DNA from: CAVRQM01 sp963756975
Lineage (GTDB): Bacteria > Pseudomonadota > Alphaproteobacteria > Acetobacterales > Acetobacteraceae
Assembly (NCBI GenBank): GCA_963756975.1
Contig: CAVWPS010000001.1
Location: 248,001 to 312,000 of the forward strand
Direction of reading: 5' to 3'
Length of the DNA stretch: 64,000 nt
Made by a program: the position numbers and the translations under genes. The stretch's first letter is position 1, and each line of letters opens with the position of its first letter. This document shows, in pieces, positions 49,502 to 57,194 of the stretch. Below the pieces are notes generated by a model. The model saw nothing but the letters and a program-made list of their open reading frames with translations. It ran no database searches and had not been told where the DNA came from.

Positions 49502-49933
49502 TTAGAAGTCCATCCGTTCGTATGCATCGAATGCAAAAGTGCGCGAAAGCCTCTCAGCTGCGGCTTCAGGTGTATTCACCTCGCATTCCCAAATGGTGGC
49601 GACGTCCCAGCCAAGCCGCTCCAGAGCTTCGATCGCGCGGGCGTCCCGCTCGACGTTCGCGCGGAATTTTGCTTTCCAGAAATCCGGCCTGGTCTTGGGT
49701 ATGGATGCTTTGCTGCAACCGGGGTGCCGATGCCAGAAGCAGCCGTGGACGAAGATTGCCCGCCGATACCGCGGAAAGACGAGATCGGGCGAACCCGGAA
49801 GGTCTTTTCTGTGCAGCCTGAACCGCAATCTCAATGCGTGTGCGGCTTTGCGGACACGCATCTCGGGAGACGTGTTCTTCGCGCGAACCCGGGACATCAG
49901 CCACGAGCGGCGTTCCGGCGTCAACCTATCCAC
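49502..49933 (-). CDS. vsr: Very short patch repair endonuclease Vsr
   Basis: A 143-residue nuclease that nicks 5' to the T of T:G mismatches left by deamination of 5-methylcytosine. The family opening RSWLMSRVRAKNTSPEMRVR, the catalytic region PGSPDLVFPRYRRAIFVHGC with zinc-site residues FWHRHPGC, and the KFRANVERDARAIEALERLG helix are all present, followed by the closing strand. It overlaps the dcm stop by 8 bases, so it is co-translated with the methylase that creates its substrate. Confidence 0.95.
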   Translation of the reverse strand: MDRLTPERRSWLMSRVRAKNTSPEMRVRKAAHALRLRFRLHRKDLPGSPDLVFPRYRRAIFVHGCFWHRHPGCSKASIPKTRPDFWKAKFRANVERDARAIEALERLGWDVATIWECEVNTPEAAAERLSRTFAFDAYERMDF

Positions 49934-51100
49934 CAGCGACGCTTCTCCTTCCTATCGAGGCAGGCCGCGACGCGTGCAGATCGGCCATGCGATTGCGCTT
50001 CTGCGGCGAAACCAGATGCAGCGTCGCTCTACAAGGGTTTTTGACTTTGAGGCGATCTCTGATTGCGACGAAGACGGCTTTGGCGATAATAGGGGAGACG
50101 CTGTTCCCGATCATCCTGAAGCTGTGCCACACGGTCGGATGAAAAACGTGACTATCCGGGAAGCCTTGTAGTCTGGCAGCCTCGCGCACGGTGATGACCC
50201 GATGCTCGGTCGGGTGGATGGGTCGTACAGACTGGAAGGAGCCCAGTTCGGCCCCGGTGCCCGCCCGCAAGGTCGGACATTGTCCGGCCGGATCGAGGCG
50301 GGGGTGGCGCCCACCTTATCGTATTCGCCCGGGGGCACCGCCGAGAACCGCTCGATCACCTTAAGTGTGTGATCCGTCGTTCGATGCCCCGTGAAGGAAA
50401 GATCGTCGCTACGGAGGGAGGCTGCATACGTCGAGGCAGGTAGCGACGGATCGATCCTCCACCGGTCCAAATCCGGCATGGCTGCTGTAGGAAAGATAGG
50501 TGTAGCGCCGATCAAATCGCCCAAAGCGTCGGCGACCGTAGCCGCCGGGCTCTCCAGAGCTTTCAGATGCTCTTCGAAGAGCGGGGCACGCCTATCCTTG
50601 CGTACGCCGATGACGAACATTCTGCTGCGCTTGGTTGCCGCTCCGAATATGGAGGCGTCCCATATCTTGGGGCCTAATAGGTCATAGTCGTCCCGGACGA
50701 TCGCAAGCGCGGCATCCAAAGCCGCCTTTGCGGACTGGTAGGCAAGCGCTCTGACGTTCTCCATAACGAAGAAGACGGGCTGAACCTCTGCGACGATCCG
50801 AAAAAAGTGGCCAAGGAGCGCTCTCCGCGGGTCGTTCGGATCACGTTTGCCAATTTCGCTAAATCCCTGACATGGCGGCCCACCGAAAACACCAAAGATT
50901 TCTCCTCCGACACACCGCCTTATCTGTGCGCCGGTCAGTTCCGCGACATCGCGATGATGAAGAGCGGTATCGGGAAAGTTGATCTGGTAAGATGACGTGA
51001 GAATCGGATCGATGTCGTATGCGGCTGCAACTTCGAAACCAGCATCGTGAGCGCCCCGCGAAAATCCACCACACCCACAAAACAGTTCGACCAGCCTCAT
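49926..51100 (-). CDS. DNA (cytosine-5-)-methyltransferase (frameshifted)
   Basis: C5 methylase with motif I ELFCGCGGFSRGAHDAGF, the catalytic PCQ loop GVFGGPPCQGFSEIG, motif VI VMENVRALAY, motif VIII TKRSRMFVIGV, then the motif IX/X region AARLQGFPDSHVF and MIGNSVSPIIAKAV. One base is missing near 50278 (GTCCGACC for GTCCCGACC), so the target-recognition/C-terminal part is in another frame. Corrected length is about 390 residues. It heads the minus-strand operon dcm-vsr-MORC-unknown. The recognition sequence cannot be predicted. Confidence 0.9.
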
Positions 51101-51121
51101 CCTACGTCGTGCCCTTCCCCC

Positions 51122-51149
51122 TGTATTGGGCGCTATAGCTATTCATCAA
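51122..51149 (-). promoter_or_regulatory. Candidate promoter of the dcm-vsr operon
   Basis: On the minus strand TTGATG (51149-51144) and AATACA (51127-51122) are separated by 16 bases, a good fit to a sigma-70 promoter. The -10 ends 21 bases before the dcm ATG. Confidence 0.45.
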
Positions 51150-51150
51150 C

Positions 51151-51168
51151 GATTGGCGATCGCCAATC
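51151..51168. promoter_or_regulatory. 18-bp perfect palindrome next to the dcm promoter
   Basis: GATTGGCGATCGCCAATC is a perfect inverted repeat that begins one base upstream of the presumed -35. It contains GCGATCGC. A second shorter palindrome, ATAGCTAT, lies at 51135-51142 between the -35 and -10. The position suits an operator for autoregulation by the methylase or another regulator. Confidence 0.5.
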
Positions 51169-51417
51169 GAATAACGGGAACGACGATCGCGCCTGGGCTG
51201 CCAAAAAGTCAATGTCCGCTTCTCGCTACCCAGGCCTCCAGAGCAGACTGGCAGCTTCCGGCCAATTGGCGACAGTCCACTATCGGTTCGCAGATGCCCG
51301 AACGTTGCCTGACCGCCTCCCACCAGGAGCCGACATTCAAACCGAGACACTACCAGTCAACCGGCAGCTATCGGTCCGTGTTGCGGTTTTCAGCGCTTGA
51401 CAACCTCTGTCGCTCTC
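51169..51417. other. Non-coding stretch upstream of the defence operon
   Basis: No supported gene on either strand. It separates the defence operon promoter from a dispersed repeat and the GT9 gene. Confidence 0.4.
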
Positions 51418-51543
51418 TCGTCATGGCGGGCTTGACCCGGCCATCTATCTCGCGCGCTGGCCCGACACGCCACATCGCTCGATATTCGCCGGCGCTGGCG
51501 TGGATGGCCGGGTCAAGTCTGGTCAAGTCCGGCCACGACGACC
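51418..51543. repeat. REP-like inverted repeat, second family
   Basis: Arms CTTGACCCGGCCAT (51431-51444) and ATGGCCGGGTCAAG (51504-51517), with further symmetric flanks (TCGTCATGGC and CCACGACGA) and an imperfect tandem GGTCAAGTCTGGTCAAGTC. This resembles the dispersed 'CTTGACCCGGCCAT' element seen in many alphaproteobacteria. It marks the edge between the defence operon and the GT9 gene. Confidence 0.6.
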
Positions 51544-51562
51544 AAGGCTGGCTAAAACCGTC

Positions 51563-52454
51563 CTAATCCGCGCCGATCCCCAGCAACGCCAAGCAAGCAG
51601 CCTCCGCCGTATCCACCGACAGCGCCTCCATCGACATCCCGTCCGCCAGCGCCCACGCCGCCCGCAACCCGGCCGGCACCATCTCCGCCGCCCGGTCCAT
51701 CGTCGTCCCGCACAGCCCGATCGTCGGCGTCCCGGCGGCGGCGGCGAGGTGCATCAGGCCGCTGTCGTTGCCGACATACAGGGCGCATCGCTGGATGCAG
51801 GCCGCCGCCTCGGGCAGCGTCAGCGTGCCGCACAGATCGACGGCGTCCGGCAACGCGGCCAGCAGAGGTGCTGCCATGGCGCGCTCCTGCTCGCCGGGCC
51901 CCGCGAACACCACCGCCCTCGCGCCGGGCAGCACGGCCTCCAGCCGGTGAAACAGCGACGGCGAACCGGTCCGCCGGCCACACTTTCGGGGCCCAGTTCG
52001 CCGTCGCCCCCAGGCCGATATACGGGCCGCCCGGCAGCAGCAACTCGGCACGCGTCACATCGACAGGATCGGTCCAGACCACCGGCAGCGGCGCCGGCGT
52101 AATCCCGAGCATCGCCGCGTACTGCTCGAACATCCGCCCCGGCCCCTTCCGCCGCACCGCCCGTGCGCGCGTCGGCAGCAGCCAGGAGATCAGCGAGCCG
52201 CGCACGTCGACCACCAGATCCCAGCGCGTCGTGACCGTGGCCCGCCACAGCGTCCACCAGTGCAAATCGCGAGGATGCTTCACCAGCACGATCGTCCGCT
52301 CGCGGTTCGGCATGCGGGCGAACACGCCGACCGCCGCCGGGCCGCAGGCGACCGTGATCCGGCAGTCCGGATAGGTGCGGATCAAATGGTCCAGCACGCC
52401 GCAGGTGATCACCGCGTCGCCGATGCGGTTGGCCGAGACGAACAGGATGCGCAT
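51563..52454 (-). CDS. Glycosyltransferase family 9 (heptosyltransferase-like), frameshifted
   Basis: Sugar transferase of the ADP-heptose:LPS type that builds cell-surface polysaccharide. N-terminal lobe: RILFVSANRIGDAVITCGVL; C-terminal nucleotide-sugar lobe: YVGNDSGLMHLAAAAGTPTI, with GLGATANWAPKVWP before. An extra C near 51963 (TTCGCCGTCG for TTCGCGTCG) shifts the frame between the halves. Corrected length is about 296 residues. An upstream GTG at 52460 would add two residues. It is divergent from the OmpA-like gene. Confidence 0.87.
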
Positions 52455-52516
52455 GGACACGTCTTAACAGGGTGCGGCCCTTGGGACACCGCACCGCCCC
52501 GTCTAGGATACGGTCC

Positions 52517-53179
52517 ATGCGCGCCCTCCCCCTGCTGTTCGTCCTGCTGCTGTGTGAACCCGCGCTCGCGCAGGTGACGGTCGATCCCGGCGCGCTCGAA
52601 CCGCTGAGCCCCCCGGCCAAGCCGGCCGCGAAGAAGCCGGTGCACGCGAAGCCGGCGCCGCGCACGACCAAGCCCACCACGGCCCCGAAACCGGCCGCCG
52701 CGCCGAAGCCGCCGGCAGTGCCCGCCGCCCCGCCGCCCGGCCCGGTGCTGCCGCCGCCGATCGTGGTGCCGACCCGCCCCGTGCCGCCCCCGCCGCCGGT
52801 CCCGGTGGTGCCGCAGGCGAAGGGCGAGGCGACCCGGACCACCGACGGCGGCCTGCGCCTGACGTTCGGCAGCGGCTCGGCCGACCTGAACCCCTCGACC
52901 GACGAGGCGCTGCGCACCCTCGCCCACGCCTACCCGCCGTTCGACACGACGCTGTTCACCGTCACCGCCTACGCCGCCGGGACCGCCGACGATCCGTCCA
53001 CGCCGCGCCGCCTGTCGCTCAGCCGTGCGCTCGCCGCCCGCGCCGTGCTGATCGCCGAGGGCGTCACGTCGGTCCGCATCTTCGTCCGGGCGCTGGGGGC
53101 CAACGCGCCGACCGCTGCCGACGGCCCGCCGGACCGGGTCGACGTCACGGTCACGACCGCCGCGCCGCCAAAACCTTGA
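52517..53179 (+). CDS. Exported proline-rich protein with OmpA-like C-terminus
   Basis: A 220-residue periplasmic protein. It has a signal peptide (LPLLFVLLLCEPALAQ), then ~75 residues rich in Pro, Lys and Ala that could span the periplasm (TonB-like composition), then a short OmpA-type region (LRLTFGSGSADLNPSTDEAL, RRLSLSRALAARAVLIAEG). The peptidoglycan-binding signature is weak. Its stop overlaps the start of a MotA/TolQ-like gene, and a MotB-like gene follows, so the three likely act at the cell envelope. Confidence 0.75.
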   Translation: MRALPLLFVLLLCEPALAQVTVDPGALEPLSPPAKPAAKKPVHAKPAPRTTKPTTAPKPAAAPKPPAVPAAPPPGPVLPPPIVVPTRPVPPPPPVPVVPQAKGEATRTTDGGLRLTFGSGSADLNPSTDEALRTLAHAYPPFDTTLFTVTAYAAGTADDPSTPRRLSLSRALAARAVLIAEGVTSVRIFVRALGANAPTAADGPPDRVDVTVTTAAPPKP

Positions 53180-54336
53180 TCCGCCCGATCGCGTACCTGT
53201 CGCGCATGCTGGTGTTCCTGGCCGCGGTCGCCGTGGTCGCCGGTCTGCTCGGTCGCGCGCTGATCACCGCGTTCTCGGCCAACGTCCTGCTCAACAGCCT
53301 GATCGGCGTCGTGCTGCTGATCGGCATCGGCTGGAACATCCGCCAAGTCATCCGGCTCGGCCCCGAGGTCACCTGGCTCGAAACGTTTCAACGCGCCCGC
53401 GCCCGCCTCGGCCAGCTGCCGCCGCCGAAACTGCTCGCCCCGATGGCGGCGATGCTGGCCACCCGCGCGGCACGCGGGCGCGACGGCGAGGAGCGGTTCA
53501 CCCTGTCGGCCGCCTCCACCCGCTCCCTGCTCGACACGATCGGCAGCCGCCTCGACGAAAGCCGCGAGCTGTCGCGCTACATGACCGGGCTGCTGATCTT
53601 CCTCGGCCTGCTCGGCACGTTCTGGGGGCTGCTGCTGACGGTCAGCTCGGTCGGTGCGGTCATCAACGGCATGAGCGTCGGCTCGGGCGACATCTCGGCG
53701 ATGTTCGAGCAGCTGAAATCCGGCCTCGCCAAGCCGCTGCAGGGCATGGGAACCGCGTTCTCCTCGTCCATGCTGGGCCTCGCGGGCGCGCTCGTGCTCG
53801 GCTTCCTCGATCTCACCGCCGGGCAGGCGCAAAACCGCTTCTACAACGAGCTGGAGGAGTGGCTCGCCGGCCTCACCCGCCTGTCGTCCGGCGTGCTGGG
53901 CGACGAGATGGGCGGCGGCAGCGTCCCCGCCTACGTGCAGGCGCTGCTGGAACAGACGGCGGAGAACATGGAGGGCCTGCAGCGCATCATCGCGCGCGGC
54001 GAGGATGGGCGGCGGGAGAGCAACGCGGCGGTGCTGGCGCTGACCGAGCGGATCGCGACTCTGGCCGACGCGATGCGAACCAACCAGCAGCTCATGCTGC
54101 ACATCGCGGAAGGCCAGCAGGCGCTGACGCCGGCGCTGCAGCGGCTCGCGGAACGGCGCGCCGACACCGGCCACGACGAGGCGATCCGCACCAGCCTTCG
54201 CAACCTCGAAATCTACATGCAGCGTTGGCTGGCCGACGGCGAGCAGGGCCGCGCGCAAGCGGTCGGCGAGCTGCGCAACGACATCCGCGTGCTGACCCGC
54301 ACCATCGTGGCGCTGGCCGAGGACCCGCCGAAGTAA
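53176..54336 (+). CDS. MotA/TolQ/ExbB-like proton-channel protein
   Basis: A 386-residue inner-membrane protein. Two N-terminal helices (LVFLAAVAVVAGLLG and SLIGVVLLIGIGW), a cytoplasmic loop, then GLLIFLGLLGTFWGLLLTVS and the typical KPLQGMGTAFSSSMLGLAGA/LVLGFLDL block, the hallmark of MotA/TolQ channels. The last ~140 residues are a soluble helical tail. The TTG start overlaps the upstream stop (TTGA). The partner is the MotB-like protein 13 bp downstream. In alphaproteobacteria such pairs also occur outside flagella. Confidence 0.85.
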   Translation: MIRPIAYLSRMLVFLAAVAVVAGLLGRALITAFSANVLLNSLIGVVLLIGIGWNIRQVIRLGPEVTWLETFQRARARLGQLPPPKLLAPMAAMLATRAARGRDGEERFTLSAASTRSLLDTIGSRLDESRELSRYMTGLLIFLGLLGTFWGLLLTVSSVGAVINGMSVGSGDISAMFEQLKSGLAKPLQGMGTAFSSSMLGLAGALVLGFLDLTAGQAQNRFYNELEEWLAGLTRLSSGVLGDEMGGGSVPAYVQALLEQTAENMEGLQRIIARGEDGRRESNAAVLALTERIATLADAMRTNQQLMLHIAEGQQALTPALQRLAERRADTGHDEAIRTSLRNLEIYMQRWLADGEQGRAQAVGELRNDIRVLTRTIVALAEDPPK

Positions 54337-54349
54337 ATGGCCCGCTGAG

Positions 54350-56226
54350 ATGGCAAGGCGGCGCGGCAGCGTTGAAGCGCTGAACCCCTGGCCCGGCTAC
54401 GTCGACGCGCTGTCGACGCTGCTGATGGTCATCATTTTCGTGCTGCTGGTGTTCGTGCTCGCCCAAGCCTTCCTGTCGGTGGCGCTGACCGGGCGCACCC
54501 AGGATCTCCAGCGGCTCAACCGCCAGATGGACGAACTGTCGAGCCTGCTGATGAGCGAGCGCGGGCATTCGGCCGACCTCGGCGACCAGCTCGCCGCACT
54601 CGGGACCGAGCGCGACACGCTGACGGCCACGCTGCGCGACGCAAGGGCGGCCGAGGCGCGGGCGCTGGCGGAACGCGACCAGACCCGCCTCGCCCGCGAC
54701 GCGCTGTCGGCACAGGTGTCGCAGGCACGTGCCCAGATCGAGGCTTCGGACGCGCGCGAGGCGGCGTTGCGGACGCAGCTGAGCGGCGCCGGCGTGAAGG
54801 TGGACCAGACCGCGCAGGCGCTCGCCACCACCACGGCGGAGCTGGCCGCCGCCCGCCGCGACCTCGACGCGATGACGCGGCAGAAGGCGGAGGTCGATCA
54901 GACGGTCACCGCCGACCGCGCGACGATCCAGGCCAGGCTGTCCGATCTCGCCGCCGCCGCGACCGAACTGGATCGCACGCGCGGCCTGCTCGACGCGATG
55001 CGGCACGAACGCGACACGCTCGACACGACGGTGACCGCCGACCGCGCGACCATCCAGGCGCGGCTGTCCGACCTCGCCGCCGCCGCCGCAGACCTTTCGC
55101 GCACGCGGTCCCAACTGGAGGCGATGCGGCGCGAGCGCGACGCCCTCGACACCACCGTGACCGCCGACCGCGCGACGATCCAGGCGCGCCTGTCCGAGCT
55201 TGCCGCCGCCGACACCGAACTGTCCCGCACGCGGTCCGATCTGGAGACGCTGAAGCGGGAGCGCGACACACTCGGCTCGGCCGTGCAGGCCGGCCAGGCG
55301 ACGATCGCGGCAAGACAATCGGACCTTGCAGCGGCAACAAGCGAGCTTTCGCGCACGCGGTCCGACCTGGATGCGACAAAGCGGGACCGCGACGCGCTCG
55401 CGTCCACCGTGCAGGCCGACCGGACGGCCATCGCGGCCCGCGCGTCGGACCTCGCCGCGGCTGCGGCCGAACTCTCGCGCACACAGGACAAACTGGGCGC
55501 GGTCACGCGGGAGCGCGAAAAGCTGGACGCGCTCGTGCTGGCCGACCAGACGGCCATCAACGCGAAGCAAGCGGACGTGACGCGGCTGGGCCAGCAGGCC
55601 GACGCCGCCCGTGCCGCCTCGGCGACGGCGATCGCGGCGCTGGAGGCCAAGCTCGCCACGGTCGAGCACGCGCTCGAAGCCTCGGAGGGCAGCGCGCAGG
55701 CGAAGGACGTGCAGATCGCCGGGCTGAACGACCGGCTGAACACGGCATTGGCCCAGAAGGTCGAGGAGTTGCAGCGCTACCGCAGCGACTTCTTCGGCCG
55801 CCTCCGCAGCGTGCTGGCCGGCCGGCCGGGGATCACCGTCGTCGGCGACCGGTTCGTGTTCCAGAGCGAGGTGCTGTTCCCGGTCGGCAGTGCCGACCTG
55901 TCCGCCCCCGGCCGCGACCAGCTCGCCACGCTGGCTCGCACGCTGATCGACCTGTCGAAAAGCATTCCGGCCGACGTGCCGTGGGTGCTGCGGGTGGACG
56001 GCCACGCGGACCGCCAGCCGCTCGATCCGGGCAGCCCGTTCGCGGACAATCTCGGGCTGTCGGCGCAGCGGGCGATCAACGTGGTGAAGCTGCTGGCCGC
56101 CGACGGGGTGCCCGCCAACCGTCTGGCCGCGACGGCGTTCGGCGACACGCAGCCGCTGGACCGGCGGATACGCAGGATGCTTACGCCCGGAATAGGCGGA
56201 TCGAGATACGGCTGACGGACCGGTAG
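54350..56226 (+). CDS. MotB/OmpA-like envelope protein with 42-residue coiled-coil repeats (frameshifted at the end)
   Basis: About 625 residues. The N-terminus has a single MotB-like membrane helix (YVDALSTLLMVIIFVLLVFV). Residues ~55-440 are coiled coil, including tandem 42-residue repeats that begin VTADRATIQARLSDLAAAA. The C-terminus is an OmpA peptidoglycan-binding domain (VLFPVGSADLSAPGRDQL, VDGHADRQPL, LSAQRAINVVKLLAADGVPA). One C is missing near 56159; the corrected tail ends NRRIEIRLTDR with TAG at 56224. It pairs with the MotA-like channel and could couple proton flow to a rod that crosses to the peptidoglycan. Confidence 0.85.
54905..55580 (+). repeat. In-gene tandem repeat, 126-bp unit
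   Basis: Five full units and a partial sixth, each 126 bp (42 residues), at 54905, 55031, 55157, 55283, 55409 and 55535. The first three are nearly identical (VTADRATIQARLS.LAAA); later ones diverge (VQAGQATIAARQS, VQADRTAIAARAS, VLADQTAINAKQA). The 42-residue period equals six heptads, consistent with a regular coiled coil. Confidence 0.85.
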
Positions 56227-56231
56227 CGCGG

Positions 56232-57194
56232 TTAGGGGGTTGTCGCCGGAGGCGGGGCCGGCGTGACCGGTGCCACGGCCGGCCCCGATACAGGTGCCGC
56301 CACCGGCTTGACCGGGGACGTCACGGCCGCCTGGGACGGCGGCGGGATGTGCATCATCGCCCCGGTCATCGGGATGAAATACACGCCGACGTCACGCCGC
56401 GAGTGCACCCGGCCGTCCGCGTCCTTCGTGTAGACGTACAGGATCTGCCCGCGCTTGAACGGCTGCCCGATCGGAATGATCATCCTTCCGTTCGGCTTCA
56501 GCTGCTTGAACAAATCGGGCGGCGCGTACTGCGCGGCGCAGGTGACGATGATGATGTCGAAGCCGCCATCCACCTCCGGCCAGCCGTAGTAGCCGTCACC
56601 GACGCGGCCGTGGACGTTGGCGTAGCCGAGCGGCTCCCAGATCTTGTCGACCGCGTGGCCGAGCGGCTCGATGATCTCGATCGAGTAGCTGCGGGCCGCG
56701 ATGCGCGACAGGATCGACGATTGGTAGCCGCTGCCGGTGCCGATCTCGAGTGTCACGTCGCCCGGCTTCGGCTTGCAGACCTGCGTCATGTAGGCCTGCC
56801 CGAGATAATCGGACAATGCGGAGCCGTAGCCGAGCGCCCAGGGCTTCGGGTTCTCCTCGTACGCCTCGCCCGGCTCGGCCCGGCGGTCGGCGTAGTTGTA
56901 GTGGTAGTATTCGCGCGGCACCGCCTCGAACGCGGCCATGACGGCGGGGTCGGCGTCGCCGAGGCGGTCCTTCAGATACGCCGCGATCCGCTTCATGGCG
57001 GCGGGCTTGCGCGCCTGGATCGCGTCGAACTGCGCGTCGGTCAGGCTGACCGGACGGCCGGACGCGTGCATCGCCGTCTCGTACGCTGTCCGCGTCCAGG
57101 GTGGCGCTTCGGCGGCACCGGCCATTCGGGGCAGCAGGGCGGCGGCGGTGCCGGCCGCGATCAGGGCGCGGCGGGTAAGGATCGGCTGGTCCAC
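56232..57194 (-). CDS. Exported protein-L-isoaspartate O-methyltransferase-like protein
   Basis: PCMT enzymes repair isoaspartyl residues using SAM. The core is intact: GSALSDYLGQAYMTQVC, the SAM loop DVTLEIGTGSGYQSSILSRI, IEIIEPLGHAVDKIWEPLGY and VTCAAQYAPPDLFKQLKPNG. Unusually, it begins with an export signal containing a twin-arginine (ILTRRALIAAGTAAALLPRM), and ends with a Pro/Ala/Val tail. The GTG at 57194 begins the signal and overlaps the upstream gene's 3' end by 34 bases. A cytoplasmic enzyme would not need this signal; see the finding. Confidence 0.85.
   Translation of the reverse strand: MDQPILTRRALIAAGTAAALLPRMAGAAEAPPWTRTAYETAMHASGRPVSLTDAQFDAIQARKPAAMKRIAAYLKDRLGDADPAVMAAFEAVPREYYHYNYADRRAEPGEAYEENPKPWALGYGSALSDYLGQAYMTQVCKPKPGDVTLEIGTGSGYQSSILSRIAARSYSIEIIEPLGHAVDKIWEPLGYANVHGRVGDGYYGWPEVDGGFDIIIVTCAAQYAPPDLFKQLKPNGRMIIPIGQPFKRGQILYVYTKDADGRVHSRRDVGVYFIPMTGAMMHIPPPSQAAVTSPVKPVAAPVSGPAVAPVTPAPPPATTP

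Noticed and set aside
54905..55580. CRISPR-like or minisatellite array
   Set aside because: The 126-bp repeats are in frame within a coiled-coil coding region and have no spacers.
52517..56226. Zorya-type anti-phage system (MotA/MotB-like pair)
   Set aside because: The pair superficially resembles ZorA/ZorB, but here the long coiled coil is in the MotB-like protein, and no ZorC, ZorD or ZorE gene follows; the next genes are an exported PCMT and a membrane protein.
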